From NCBI RefSeq assembly GCF_901000735.1, contig NC_081545.1, positions 18,236,758 through 18,300,757 of the forward strand: a stretch of 64,000 nucleotides of DNA, in the 5' to 3' direction. This DNA is from Corylus avellana. Its lineage: Eukaryota > Streptophyta > Magnoliopsida > Fagales > Betulaceae. Positions 22,100 to 36,000 of this stretch are shown here, piece after piece (within the stretch, counting starts at the first letter, position 1; each line of letters starts with the position of its first letter). The translations under genes were made by a program, and so were the position numbers. The notes beneath the pieces were generated by a model that saw only the letters and a list, made by a program, of their open reading frames with translations, had not been told where the DNA came from and ran no database searches.

Positions 22100-23279
22100 C
22101 CTTAACCTTCAATCTTTTTTCAAACCAAGTGGAGAGGAGAGTTTTCTTTTCTTTTTGTCAAGTCCCTGAATTCCACTCTACCCTTTTTCTCTCTGTCTCT
22201 TGCAAGTGCTATTTCTTTAATAATTTTGAGAAATTGAGCTGTAAGCGATTGGTAGACATGGTTATCATTACCATCATCATTCTTCAGGTTAGTGTGTTTT
22301 GTTTGACATTTGTGTTTTGCAGTGTTAATCTAGACTAGCAATACTCATCCTCTATGCCCTTTTGTAGCAATTTAACATAAAAAAATAAATTTTTTGTATT
22401 TAGCCATCAATATATAAATATGAAACTAATGTTTTTTTTTTTTTTTTTTTTTCCTACTTTGATAAGAATAGCACAACTCTCTGCAAAAAAATTGTCATCG
22501 AGTATTGACTGTATTTAAGAATAGCACAACAAACCCTATGCAAAAAACAATAATAATAATAAATTGTGATTGGGTATTAAGTATTAACTATATATGCAGA
22601 TTTCATTTTTTTTTTCAATTAATATTATGTGTGTATGTTTTTTCCTTAATAAAAATTACAACTTCAAAATTAAGATTTTTTTTTTTTTAGTGGGATAATA
22701 GAAGATTATAGTGTTTTTGTTTTACTTTTGTGTATTGTATTGTTAATCGGGATTAGCAATACACATACTTTATGCCCTTTCTTGCAGTTTAACGAAAAAA
22801 GTTATAACTATGAAACTAGTGTTTTGTGCTACTTTGATAAGAATAGCACAACCATCTGCAAAATTAAGGTTGCAACACACTAATCTCGAATTTTGACAGC
22901 CTCACAACATTCTTTTGGATTAGAACTTTCACTAAAAAATTTATGAATTTGACCATACAAAAAATATGCTATACATAAGAGAATATTGTACCAATGTTGG
23001 GTAGTGTACAAAAGTTTCTGAGTTTAGAATCTTTTCATTACTATTATTCTTTCCCAAGAAGATTCCTTGAAAAAAGAAAAATAATTTAAAAGTAAGTTAT
23101 TGGGTAGTTTCAATAATTGAATTAAATCCAAGGGGATAAGTGAAGTGTGACCACAAGCATTCCCAGCCACTACACGATACAAAATCAAATCCCCTGCTTT
23201 CTCTGTTTCACTCTTTCACCTCTGCATTCCCCACAAAATGAAAGAGGATTGGATAAAAAGAAAATAAGGACCACAAGAA
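22100..23279 (+). other. Spacer and upstream region of the PPR gene
   Basis: No gene. A roughly 90-bp sequence (GTTAATC...GCAATAC(T/A)CAT...ATGCCCTTT...) occurs at about 22323-22470 and again at 22741-22860, an old local duplication. Poly-T tracts at 22430-22452 and 22678-22690. Confidence 0.45.
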
Positions 23280-24929
23280 ATGGCACCCTTTTGTTGCTCA
23301 CTCTCACTCACCCCATCATCAACCTCCATATCCAAGTTCATCTCAGGCCAACCTTTCCTCACCATGCTTGACAAGCGCTGCACCTCCATGAAAGACCTTC
23401 AAAAGATTCATGCCAACCTCATCAAAACTGGTCTAGCCAATGACACTGTTGCCGCCAGCCGCATCCTGGCCTTCTGCGCCTCCCCGGCCGGTGACATGAA
23501 CTATGCATACATGGTCTTCACTCGTATCCAAAATCCAAACCTTTTTGTGTGGAATACCATCATTAGAGGCTTCTCTCAAAGCTCAACTCCACATAATGCA
23601 TTGTCTCTTTTTGTTGACATGTTAATATCCTCACCTAATGAACCTCAAAGATTGACTTATCCTTCTGTTTTCAAAGCTTATGCCCAACTTGGACTAGCTC
23701 ATGATGGAGCTCAGCTTCATGGGAGGATCATAAAAACCGGTCTTGAGAGCGATCCATTTATACGAAACACCGTCTTACATATGTACGTCAGCAGCGGGTT
23801 TTTGAGTGAGGCGTACCGAATGTTTGATGAAGATACCGAATTCGATACCGTTGCGTGGAATTCGATGATTATTGGCCTTGCTAAATGTGGAGAAATCGAT
23901 GAGTCTAAGAGGTTATTCGATAGAATGCAATGCAGAAATACGGTCTCATGGAATTCTATGATTAGTGGATATGTTAGGAATGGGAGGTTGATGGAGGCAT
24001 TGGAGCTTTTTTGCAAAATGCAGGAAGCAGGTATTGGACCTAGTGAGTTTACAATGGTGAGTTTGTTAAATGCCTGTGCTCGCTTAGGAGCACTTAGACA
24101 AGGGGAGTGGATTCATGATTATATTAGAAAGAATGATTTTGATATGAATATCATTGTTACTACAGCAATAATTGACATGTATTGCAAGTGTGGCAGCATT
24201 GAAAAGGCTCGTCAAGCGTTTGAGGCCGCCCCAACGAAAGGATTATCGTGTTGGAACTCGATGATCTTGGGCCTAGCCATGAATGGTGATGCAGAAGAAG
24301 CACTTCATTTATTCTCCAAGCTTCAGTCTATGAATTTGAAACCAGATAATGTTAGTTTTGTGGGTGTTCTCACAGCTTGTAACCACTCGGGCATGGTGGA
24401 TAAAGCAAGTTATTTTTTTAAATTAATGACAGATACATATAAGATTAAGCCATCAGTAAAGCACTATAGTTGCATGGTTGATGTGCTAGGCCGAGGCAGG
24501 CTACTTGAAGAGGCAGAAGAGCTAATAAGAAGTATGCCAGTAGACCCAGATGCCATTATATGGGGATCTCTGCTCTCAGCATGTACAAAGCATAGAAACA
24601 TTGAGATGGCCAAGCGGGCAGCAAAGCATGTGATTGAGTTGGATCCAAGTGATAGCTGTGGTTATGTGCTTATGTCCAATCTTTATGCTGCCTCCAGTCA
24701 TTTTGAAGAAGCAATGGAGGAGCGGCTTTCCATGAAGGAGAAGCATATAAAGAAAGAACCAGGATGTAGTTTGATTGAAGTGGAGGGAGAAGTTCATGAG
24801 TTTGTTGCTGGTGGCAGGCTGCATCATAGAGCGCCAGAGATCTACTCTTTGTTGAATCAACTGGGACTGGTGTTACAAGAGACATTGGACAACTTTTGGT
24901 GCCACCAGATAAAAGATATCGCCATATGA
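23280..24929 (+). CDS. Pentatricopeptide repeat protein, PLS class with E domain (At2g42920-like), 549 aa
   Basis: PLS-class PPR proteins bind single RNA targets in chloroplasts or mitochondria for editing, processing or stability. This intronless frame encodes tandem helical repeats from about residue 36: P-, L- and S-type units with cores such as NLFVWNTIIRGF, DTVAWNSMIIGLAKCGEIDESKRLFDRM and NTVSWNSMISGYVRNGRLMEALELF. A typical E region follows (DPDAIIWGSLLSAC...HVIELDPSDSCGYVLMSNLYA, then KEPGCSLIEVEGEVHEFVAGG). There is no C-terminal DYW motif. The first 35 residues are Ser/Thr-rich, compatible with an organelle transit peptide; a second ATG at 23364 is possible. Length and layout fit Arabidopsis At2g42920 (recognised from memory). 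It converges with the AHL gene downstream. Confidence 0.9.
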   Translation: MAPFCCSLSLTPSSTSISKFISGQPFLTMLDKRCTSMKDLQKIHANLIKTGLANDTVAASRILAFCASPAGDMNYAYMVFTRIQNPNLFVWNTIIRGFSQSSTPHNALSLFVDMLISSPNEPQRLTYPSVFKAYAQLGLAHDGAQLHGRIIKTGLESDPFIRNTVLHMYVSSGFLSEAYRMFDEDTEFDTVAWNSMIIGLAKCGEIDESKRLFDRMQCRNTVSWNSMISGYVRNGRLMEALELFCKMQEAGIGPSEFTMVSLLNACARLGALRQGEWIHDYIRKNDFDMNIIVTTAIIDMYCKCGSIEKARQAFEAAPTKGLSCWNSMILGLAMNGDAEEALHLFSKLQSMNLKPDNVSFVGVLTACNHSGMVDKASYFFKLMTDTYKIKPSVKHYSCMVDVLGRGRLLEEAEELIRSMPVDPDAIIWGSLLSACTKHRNIEMAKRAAKHVIELDPSDSCGYVLMSNLYAASSHFEEAMEERLSMKEKHIKKEPGCSLIEVEGEVHEFVAGGRLHHRAPEIYSLLNQLGLVLQETLDNFWCHQIKDIAI

Positions 24930-25358
24930 AAGCCTATTAATAACTTTTTTGTTTGTCATCTTGGTTCAATTGCCAACATCCTGAGTTACTGATTTGGGCT
25001 TTAAATTTCCTTTTTTCTTTTTTGTAAAATTTTAGGAAAAATTGATGCTGGGAGTGTGATTCCTGTGAGAGCAGTAAACTTAGAAGCTGGTACAAATCAA
25101 ACCCTTTATAGAATTGTAACTAATTTGATATTTCGAATGCTTTATGTAATATATCCCTTTGAAAGATTTACTCCAGCACTCGGCAGATGATATTTGTTGG
25201 CAAGTAGCAGTATATTGATATGAAAACAGGGCAATGTCATATGTATTAACTAGTGATGCTAGAAATCAACATCACCATGGAAGTGAAAAACATTTTGGGA
25301 GCATTCATATAAATGTATATGAGCCATATGACAGACTAATGGATTGCTGCTAACTAGG
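24930..25358. other. Convergent spacer between the PPR and AHL genes
   Basis: About 430 bp shared by the 3' ends of two convergent genes. It must hold both 3' untranslated regions. No other structure was seen. Confidence 0.5.
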
Positions 25359-26159
25359 CTAGGTTTTTGACATTGTTCGCCCTGGTGCCCAAGAGTAAAT
25401 CTCAGGGGGCATAGAACCATTGGTGAGCAAGTTGGGTGGCATCCCATATAAATCTGAAATATCAAGGTGATGAGTGCGGCCGTTTTGGTAGTGTTGATTC
25501 TGCATAGCAGCAGCAATTTCATCATCATCCAGTGGCAGGCGGTCAAAAGTGGCATTCATGAATGATGCAGCCATGATCACAACAGGGCCAGAAGCAATGA
25601 GTGCACCAACCACACCCCCACCCACAACCTGCCCCTGAGCACCGGCTAGGTAGATTGTCAGGCCAGTGATGCCTGGCGGGGCTGGTGGAGGCAAGATTGA
25701 TCCAAGCAATGAAAGAATCTCAAACCGACCGTGAAGGGTCACAATTGCCCCAGACGAGGCCGGTTGTCGCAGCGTGACATTCGTTACGCATCCGCTCCCG
25801 CTAAGTATGCAAATGCCACGTTGCTTCCTCCTTGCAAAATTAGCTAAACTTTCACTCACATCGCAGCCAGAGCTCACTTCCATAGCATGTGCGCGGAGCG
25901 CATTAGCACTGTCTCGGGTGACAATAATTGGGGGCTTTGGCTTGTTCTTAGAACCGGCCGGCCTCCCACGAGGCCGCCTAATGGTCTCCCCCTCAGCCAC
26001 AGAAGAAACTGGTGACACTACCTTTGGCACTTTGGGAGACATGAGCATATCAATGGCAGGCCTATTGTGATTCCCCTTGTCCTGCTGCTCTTGTTGGCTT
26101 CGATCCATGGCAGCTTTGGACCCAACACAAGGCACTGCTAGATCTGCTCCTCCAGCCAT
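25359..26159 (-). CDS. AHL: AT-hook/PPC-domain nuclear protein (AHL clade A), 266 aa, AHL16/TEK-like
   Basis: AHL proteins bind the minor groove of AT-rich DNA and help anchor chromatin at the nuclear matrix. The product has one AT-hook, [17 protein letters not shown] (RGRP at residues 64-67), followed by a PPC/DUF296 domain (about 81-205). Visible motifs are [50 protein letters not shown] and a Gly-rich [23 protein letters not shown] that mediates trimerisation. One hook and no intron are hallmarks of clade A. Next to an At2g42920-like PPR gene, the likely counterpart is Arabidopsis AHL16/TEK (At2g42940), linked to pollen wall formation and transposon silencing; this is synteny from memory, not alignment. 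The first ATG (26159) is used and the N-terminal part is variable in the family. Confidence 0.9.
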   Translation of the reverse strand: MAGGADLAVPCVGSKAAMDRSQQEQQDKGNHNRPAIDMLMSPKVPKVVSPVSSVAEGETIRRPRGRPAGSKNKPKPPIIVTRDSANALRAHAMEVSSGCDVSESLANFARRKQRGICILSGSGCVTNVTLRQPASSGAIVTLHGRFEILSLLGSILPPPAPPGITGLTIYLAGAQGQVVGGGVVGALIASGPVVIMAASFMNATFDRLPLDDDEIAAAMQNQHYQNGRTHHLDISDLYGMPPNLLTNGSMPPEIYSWAPGRTMSKT

Positions 26160-27027
26160 TCATGCGCACGCTGCTCACAAATGACAGGAAATTCGCCAAA
26201 ACTGTGGTCCAAGGTGTGAGTTTAAGTAGCCCCATTCTGCCAATAATTTTATCAGACGAACCAGAAAGAATGACGGGATTAGGAGATGGTTAAGTAGATA
26301 GAGTTTAAGTAAATACTAACCCTGCAAATAAACGTGGATTTGTGTACTACTCTCACCGCCTAATTCCCAACTGACTAATTATTCATGTCAATTGCCTTAC
26401 CCAACGGGTATCCATAGAAATATTCCACTTCTTAAAATGTGCCCTGGCATGCTCCATTCTTTATGACCATTTTATTTTACAATCAACTATTGTGGAGTTA
26501 TTAAAAGGCCATTCAATATGGGTTGAGAAGGCAATAAATAACAAATCAATACTAGTAGAAAAAATAGGAACACGATTAGTGCCTTCCAAAATATCTGTTA
26601 CAAAACCAAAAAGTTGGATCCTAAACTAAGAATTCTATTCAACTGTTTGATCAGAAATTCCCTGTGAGAAGAATCAAAATTAGCCAGATGCCTAACTCAA
26701 AAATCATGCCCCAACTTGAAATTACGTAGAATACAATATTGAGGCAGTGGGCATCGTCAACTAAACTTTTAAGTATGTACAATTGGACAGCGCCAAACAC
26801 TCAAAAGCATCACAAAACAAAAATCTCAATTTAACTCTCATATAACACCCTAATTTGCCTTTTTCCAAACTCACTACAGCACCCGGGCGAAAGGAAGAAA
26901 TGAAAGCACGGAAATTGTTAGTAGCTACGTTGCCAAATTTCAAGTGCTAAGACGGAGTGTCCTGAGAACCGCTTAGGATTATCAAATCACTAGGGCCCTG
27001 CTGCTGATGTTCTTTTGTGATCCCTGG
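26160..27027 (-). promoter_or_regulatory. Upstream region of the AHL gene and 3' flank of the GIP1-like gene
   Basis: 868 bp between two genes on the same strand. It must contain the AHL promoter and the 3' untranslated region of the gene behind it. No TATA box or repeat is compelling. Confidence 0.4.
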
Positions 27028-30000
27028 TCATGAATGAGAGAAATCGGGGTATCCTGGAGGTCCATGATGTTGTGAATTCTGCTGGCCTGGAGCTCCATGA
27101 TATTGTGAGTTCTGCTGACCAAATCGATATCTATTAATCTGTTGATTCCGTTCCGCTAAGCTGTAATATGTGCTGTCTGGAACAGAAGACATTGTTCTTG
27201 AACCAGGTCCGTAGTTCCACGCAGAAAAGCCGTCATCCTAGTCAACACAAGGCAAACTTCTAACAAAACGCAGTAAAATAATATATGAAACCAATCAAAC
27301 ATTTGAGAAAATTTCGATACAAAGAATCACTAAGTAGATTTGAAATAGCGTTGGGGAAACTCCAGAACTTAAGTTTGAAGCATATGACAAGCAATATTTT
27401 TCCCAGACTAGACCAAGCAAGCGTGCAAGGTCAGCCCTGTATTATGCAAAACTTCAAAAATAATCGCATGTCACAACCAGCATAATAATAACACGTCATA
27501 AATAGCAGTACCACGCATGCACCTTCAACCCTATACTATGCATTACTTCAAAAATATTGCCATTTCACTACCAGCACAGCAACAACTGTCATCAAACAGC
27601 ACTACCATTGCAAACACCCATCACCAAACGAATTCAATCAATTCCTTATTTAATTGTATCTTTGAAAGAAATAGTGGCAGCCTATATATTGTAGAATCAT
27701 CCATTAATTAGTCATTACCTGTTGAAATGGAGTAAAATTATTTCCCCCCATGTAGTTGGAATGTAAAACTTCATCATAGCCACCATGAGAGATTGTAAGG
27801 TCAGTGGATGGGTTATGCAGAAACCTTCCAGAATTTGTATGAGTCCCAAAATTCCCATAACCAGAAGCATTAGCAGGTAGAGGTAATCTGCTTGATGGGG
27901 CTCCACTATTGTATTGTGGAAGGCTGTAGTTCATTCCTGCAAGAGATTGATTGGATGCACTATTGCCAGGATATCCTCGGTCCATAGCAGATGTCATATA
28001 TGCTTGAGTCCGAGGCAGTGAAGGATACCTAATCCCATTGGCTAATTGTTCCAAAGTAAGGTTAGCTTGAGTGTAAGGCTGATAAAGGCGATGCGGATGT
28101 ACAGAAGATGACTGAACATTAGAAAAGGCAGCAGGATTCAAAACCTGCACAATTGCAAAAACATGTCAATAATATATAAAAGCGATATGTTCTATTTGGT
28201 CTACTTTCCTTTTGAATTGCATCACATTGACTTCTAAAGAATGATAATTGTGATTAACCTCTTGTATAATAATTGTGATTAACCTCTTGAATACAGAACA
28301 ACCCAGACAAATAACTAAAGGGCGCCAAGCATAAAAGGTCATTCATTGTGTCAGCTAACTTAGCTAGCAAAGTCTCTTATTGTTGTATGAGAGACCTGAG
28401 ATTAAATCCTGCCAACACCAAGTAATAGGGAGGGTTTAGTGATGGGACAGTGATACCTCCTGATGTGGCCCATAGACCTGGAGAGCCTGCAGTAGACAAA
28501 AAAGAAACAGGTCGCATACCTTTAACATGGAGTTGGTCGAACTGCTTAATGGTGACCCAGCACTTTTGGATAATGAGGGTATCGACGGTGTCACAGGGAA
28601 TGGTGAATGCAGAAGATCATCAGAATCTCTCAAAGATTTAATAGTCGATGCAAACAAATCACTTTGTATGGTATCTGAATAAGAATGCTGTAAAGCAGTA
28701 CAAGAAACAAGGACCAATTACACAAATACCATTGAAGTTGGATATTTATGAGAATCAGGGAAGTAGCAGAAGTAAAAAAGCAGCAAATTATTACACAAAT
28801 ACAAATGAAGCCATCACTAACAGCAGCAACGAATCCAGTTGCATTTTCGGTATTATACAGTGAACAATGTTCATAAGAAGGCACAAAGAAACCAGGCCTG
28901 TTCTAAGTGAAAACCATATAACTGAGCATGAAAGCCCTAAGCACCTGCAGTCATGGCCAGTGGTTTAACACGGCTAGATTACCAACTTGGATCTAATCCT
29001 TTTCCCCCTTTTCCAATGCAGAGTTAAGGGTAGAGAGAGAGAGAGAGAGAGAGCTTCCCTAGACCCTACTACTTTTTCCTTTTTAAAATTAAAATGGGAA
29101 TGAAATCAGTCCACTCTTCTGGTTCATTTTTAAATTAGCCAGATCCCTGTATGATAATCTTAAAGTTAAGCAAGATCAAGGGCAAAAATATATAAACTGA
29201 TCTCATAGCAATCTTGGACTATAAGAAGGGGTTGCGAAACCTACTTGAAGCCCGAAGGGTTGAAAGCTACATTTTTTGAGCGATTCATCAACCCCAACAA
29301 ATATTTTAAGCTGATGCAAGTACCAAATAGAATAGAATGATAACTTACAGTATACATGCTCTAGCCACCAATAGTACTCACACCATCATAATATGAAGGT
29401 CAATCAAATAAAAATAAAAAATAAAAAAAAAATTACGTTTATATTTTCAATCTAAGCTTCGACAGAAACTGACTTGAAAAACTGAAATTCATGTTGTATG
29501 CCCATATTGAGATAAGACACTAACTGTTATCACAGTTGTCAACCAACAAGACTTTTAAGACTCATTTCACACCATACTCCATTTAGGTTAAGGAATGCAT
29601 AGAAGGATTAACCTACAAGAAGAGAAAAAGAAACATTTGTGAAAAAGCAAGACAAAAAAAAGGATCTGCTGGAGGTTAACTGGGGGGGAGCTTTGAGCGA
29701 GCAGATGCCCTTCCTCAAACAGGTCCTGCCAAAGTCCATGAGAGAGACAGAATTTACAGTAACAAGATTTAGGAATGTGGGCAGAATCAAGGGACATACA
29801 GGAAGGAAAAACCAAAATGCCAAAATGCCAAAATAGAATGGAAAAACCAAAATGCCGATCAAAATAGAATAAAAAAGGGAAAAGCCCACATTCCCCCCTC
29901 AAACTACCACCTAATTAGCAATATCCCACCAAACTTTCAATTGAGACAATGAGCCTCCCAAACTACAAAAAATTGTCAATGTCCCCCAATAACAAAAATA

Positions 30001-33000
30001 CCTTTAATAAAATAATAAAAAAATTAGAACTATTTTTTTAAAAATAAAAACCAAGGTGTGGAAATTTATAAAAGAAAAAAAAAATCATTTTTTCTTTAAA
30101 AAAAAATATTTTTTAAAATTTTTAATTTATTGGAGTATTTTTATTTTATTGAAAAAATTTCTGGGTTATTTTTATTCTTTTGCTGGGCATGGGAGGATAT
30201 TGTCAATTTTTTGGTAATTTAGGGGGATATTGTCACAGATGAAAGTATGGGGGTATTGTCAATTGGGTGGTAGTTTGTAGGGATATGTAGGCTTTTCCTA
30301 ATAAAAAATTCACAAAGAATTAAGGGGATGAGAAAAGCAAAAGGACAATGATTGACCATATTTACTCAGAGTTTCACTACACCACTTCTTTTTGTAATAG
30401 CAAATGATAGTGGCAGAGTTTGGTTCCACCAAACGTAGTGCACAGGAAGCTGCACTTAAGCCAACATGAGAATCTACTTCAGTCATCACGCATCTATAAA
30501 TGTACTAAACAATAGCCTCACCAAGAATTATGCATGACTAAAAATATATAATTTGTGGAATTGCATATTTGAAATTATGCTGCAGAGTATAAATAGTGTA
30601 CAGCAACAGTTTCTGCATCTTTTTGAAGGACGCCAATATCTAGCAAAAACAGAATGGACAGTATTACTAGCAATATTATTACCAATTCACTTGAAAAAGC
30701 AGGAAGATTTCTGATTTGCGAGTCTGCCCTAGCAAAAGAGAATGCAGAAGTTGGCTGTTGAGAGTTATTAAAATCAGAATCAGATAGAAATGCATTGGTT
30801 AGCAATTCACGTCCAACTGTTGCCTCAGGAATAGTATGGTTCATCAACTCTGACTGCGAAGACACAGTTAAATCATAATTTCTAGCATCAGCAGCCCCTG
30901 TAAAAGTATCATACATGGATCTAAGTTGCTCGTCACCAGTGTGCCCTGAATTTCTGTATAGGAGAAAAATTAAAAAATATCATGAGCATTTTAAACCAAT
31001 AGAATGTATATGGACCAAGTAAGAGAATCATACCTGGAATCCAAGTGCCCATATGAACCATCAATTGCAACAGAGGCCTTTCCCCAGTCAAGTTTTGATG
31101 GATTAGACCCAAGAGGCTCAGAAAATGAAGAATTACTGCTCGCTTTATAGGTACCGAAGCTTAACTGTGAGCAGTCGGCAGCCAAAGCTTGCAGGTGACT
31201 TGGAAGGACTAATGCACAGTTATCTTCTGTTGTAGGCACAGCTGGCTCCTCATTCCTTAAACTTAGTCGATGCAAGGTTGCAGTAGTTGATGACACATCT
31301 ACATTGGTATCATCAGTCAAAGGTGCTGAATGATTTGGAAAGGATAAATGTGAGCCACTACCTGTTCCAGATAACAGATTTAAAATGGTAATAACAATAA
31401 TAATAATCATAACTAAAGGATATGCATTGAGGATTATGCTACAAGTGCAACATCAATTTGTTCCTCAAAGACAACATTGGATTCTTACTTATCAAAAAAA
31501 CAAAGGATCATGCTAACAGTGCAACATCAATTTGTTCCTCAAAGACAACAAAAGCCAATTTTAATGCAAAAATTATAAATAAAGAAAAAAAAAATGATAA
31601 CAGGATCATGAAATATGATAAAAGGACAATGACTCCAACATGTGTAGAAGGTAATCATGGCATTTTTTTTTTTTTTTAACTCCAGAATTCATTTCTGTAG
31701 AAAAGCTTAACTAACTTTACTGGCAAATGAATACAACAGGAAATGCCATATATGTATCATAAATAGAGGCAAGCACAGAAGGTTAAATACAAAAAAGGGG
31801 CAAAAGAACATCATTACAAGTTGAGATATGTTGAAAATCTGCAAACATGGCAATGGAGAATGTAACTAACCCCAAGTAATTTTTAGAAGCAATACTCGCA
31901 TCTCAAAATTTTAACCAAGGTACAAGACACTAACATACATCTATCACTCAGAAAATGTTGTCCATCAAAGTTTTTTTCTTTTTTTAAAAAAATTAAAAAT
32001 TTAAAAAGAAAAAAAAGAACTAAAACAGCTGAGGAAAATTATAGAAGGGGCTTCATAGAGGCCTAATCTTCCAACGGTCTATTATATATTTACACTGGAA
32101 TAAGCAATATTTAATTCAAACAATAATAATTACCTTCCTGGAGCTCAAAGGCCATATGAGAACCATACGAACTTATATCCTTCAATAAGAAATTATCGCA
32201 ATCAGATGCTCCTCCAGCATTGTTCATGATGATCTGCCTACTAGATGCAGAATCACATCTGACAGGGTCAAAACTAAGATTTTCACTTACATCCCCCTTC
32301 AACACCCGGACCGCGTCTGACACACAGTTCCTAAAAAAGTTAGCTCTATTATCATGGGAGTTAGACTGATTACAGGATATCTCAGCTTCCGAGGCAGCAG
32401 GTGCATCTGCAACAGATGACCCACCATTAGCTGTTGGCTCCTCGATCACAGGACATTCATCATTTAAAACATGCTGGCGAGCACTAGCACCAGATTCATT
32501 GATTGCCTCTAACATTTTAGACAGATCTTGTGGGTGCAAATCTTGGTGCCATTCTTGTTGCAAAGTAGCAGAAACATGGGAAGGCTTTGCACAGTAAAGG
32601 GATGAGTTCGGTGTGACTGCATCTTGAGGCGTGCAAGACGTCTGTGAGCCCTTGTTTTGTGGCCTACCCATCTTCAAAATGTCGGCCATTGAAGGACGCG
32701 CTATGGTGGCCCCCAACCAAGCAGACTGAAACCCTGGAGACAGCTGTGCAGATGTAGACATGGGATCACCTGTTCCTATTGACTGTCTTCTATTATCAGT
32801 ACTAAAAGAATCACTGCAGAAGATATTAAAAGGTAACCTAAAATGAGAAATTAGAGAAGTGCTCAAGCAATAAAATCAAGGTCATGTTGTAACACTCTTA
32901 TTGCATCAGACACATAAATGCAAAATTAACAAGACAAACAAATACCAACAGAAAAGTAAACTCTTTTGAGGACAATTGACTAAAAACTTGATAAAGAAAT

Positions 33001-36000
33001 TGTTTAAAATCTAAATATATAACAATGGACTAGGGAAACACAGTTCTCAAATGCATGAATGAGAAAGTGATATCAATTACGATACTGACAATAGACATGA
33101 TAGGCAAATCATTGGCAAATCATGATCTACAGCAGTAGCAGCATGTTGGTCAGGACTAAGAATTACTTATTCCAGCACATCATCTGTAATCAAATGCATT
33201 GTTCAGCCACAACAACCCATGACATGGAGTGAAACAAAAAGATTTTCTTACTTCCCTTCTACTCAGAAAGGCTGGATCAGAAGGTTTGCTACGACATGCT
33301 GAAGTCCACAAGGCAGAGAAGTGTCCCAATGAGAAGTAAGCATATTGTATACAATCATACAGCCAGCTCCCTTTCTCAGTCCAAGTTACCATGTCTTAGC
33401 ACATTGTGCACAATTTTTCTAAAAGATATATATAGACCATAGTGAAGAATTGGTGAATGCATTTGGCCAAAGCAACACATGGCTGGTCTCAGCTGCAGGA
33501 CCCTGGAAGCAGAATAGTCATGATTCTTCCCTGTAGGGTTTAGGCCAAAAAAGGAAAAATAAGGGCATACTAATAAATTGTTGATTCTTGGGATACCGTT
33601 TGGGATTCTTCCAAAAAAAAAAAAAACATTCGAGGATTCTTAATTTACGAATTCAGAAGCCTAGTCAAGTTTGTTCAAAAGCCAAGACACTCACTCAATT
33701 TCTTGTTGTCCACTCCAAACCAAAAAACAAAACTCTTGACGCCAAATAAGTACTTCAAGCAAATGATAATAAAGGAATAACTTAAGGTCTCTACAGGACA
33801 TATTGGTATGAGTTGGAGGAAATTCACATAAACAAGATGCAACCAGTAAACAATAAATAGTGTACAATACTTGTGTCACCACGTCTATGCAATCCTAAAG
33901 AAGGAGGCCATAATGGAGGAATCGGGACTAAAATTGAGATTAGACATGTTATAGTATGACCCAAGTTGAAGAGCTACCGAACAATCATGGACTCCTCACC
34001 CAATTTGCTTTCAAAATATTATTTACTTCCACGTGTTAGGCAAGCAAATGCCAGCAAAGAGTTCCACATAGATAAATCCATAGCAACGGATAACATCCAA
34101 CTCACTGTATCTAGTGTAAAAGACATGGTTAATGCAACAACAAGAACTTCGTTATAGAACCAACCTATGCAGTAAAGTTTGCTGATTCATGGTTTTTCCC
34201 TCTGCATGAGTTATAGATGAGGAGAATGAAGAAGCTACTGACCCCTTCTCTCCATCGTATGCTGCTTTACCAAGTTCTGACAAGAGAATCACGAGTTGAC
34301 ACAGCATCAAAATCAATAACAGATTCATCAAATCATGCACAAGACTGTCTACAGTTCACAATTACCCGAACATTACCATTATAGCTAGTTTGAGTTGGTC
34401 CACTCCATCCAACATTACGCGTGCCATTATTACCCCTAACTCCACGATTCAAACCACCATTGTTAACACGAGACCATGATTCTTGTGTATCCTTCATCTG
34501 AAGATATCAAAAAGGATAAGATATGATACAAAATAAAAAATATAAATATAAAAAAGAAATTTTTTTTATAAGTAATAAACCAATCTCATTGAAAGCGTAA
34601 AGCACCTAAGTACAAAAACTATAAAAAAGAAATGGAAAGGGAAGGAACAAAAATAAAATCAACAAAAAAGCAAAAGAAAGAACCAGCTCAAGGTAAACTC
34701 CTCATTAGTAGCTAGGAAAGCCTGGCAGTCATGTCATCATGTCTTGCAATAGATATGTCCTTTACACAAGCACTTGTAACTTCGACCAAAAGATATGAAA
34801 AAATGGACATTTAAGGATACTCATACATCACGCAACACATAGGATCTAAAGTGGCTATCCTCAACTTTTTGATCAATTTTGTCATGAAGGACTTTAAAAA
34901 ATGAGCTCATTACAGCCAAACTTCTTTCAATGAATATACTCAAACTTCATATAAGTAAAGAAAACATTTTGCAGATGCATCGTCTGCCAACAAACACACT
35001 GAGAAGTGTGCAAAAAGAAATAATAAAAAACTAAGACCATTGCAAGTATAGAAGAGAACTAAGTATCTACACAGAAGGGGAAAAACATTTCAAGCATGTT
35101 TTCAAAAGGGTACCTCTTTTCTTCTTTCACGTTTGCTCTTCACTTCGTGAAAAGTATCTACACAATTGAAAATTACTAATTCAATGATGACATTGAAGAT
35201 CAAAAGTTATTTACAGAATTAACCGAAAAGCTTTCAAGCATAACACAGATTTGGACCAACCCAATCAAAAGAAAAAAGCAGACAAAAAAGTTGTACTTAA
35301 AAACATGAATTACAACGAAATTGTCAAATAAATGTCAAGAAAACGTAACCAATTTGAATGGCACAGTCGACAAATAAATTGCCATGCCTGATCCTTTCTT
35401 TCATTTTCTCTTTTTCAGTTCTTTTAACGTCGTCAATCATTATTACTAAAGGGTTCACACAAGACGAAATAAAATAAACAAAAAGAAGAATACCTCAATG
35501 CAATGCTTTCTATTCCCAATTTTTCCTTCTAATTCTTATTATAGTAAACCAAAACAAAAACCTAAATTTTTTCCGTGCATCTTTTTCCCGGAAACAACCG
35601 GAAAAAGTAATAGATAACAACTCAACGAAAAAAATATATATATATTCAAGATTTCACAATGCACTTCGTACAGACAAGGAGGAAAAACCATTATCCCAAA
35701 AGCAACAAGATAAAAGGCAACAGCACAACACACAACTGAGTTCTACTATACGCCACTATTAAACCAAAGAAAGAAAGAAAAAATTCTCTCCCCTTTATCT
35801 TTCTCTCCATTTTCTCGGAAACCAAAAAGAATGTAACAATTTAACCCATAAAAGAGGCTCTTTTTTTCCAAAAAAATCAGGTTTTATCCTAAAAAAAATT
35901 GGATGAATGCTTTATCCTAAAAATAATAAACCTTGAGAGAGGAGTAGCTGAGCGGCTTCGTTAGGGTCCATGTTACATTCTTTAAGTATGGCGTAGATCT

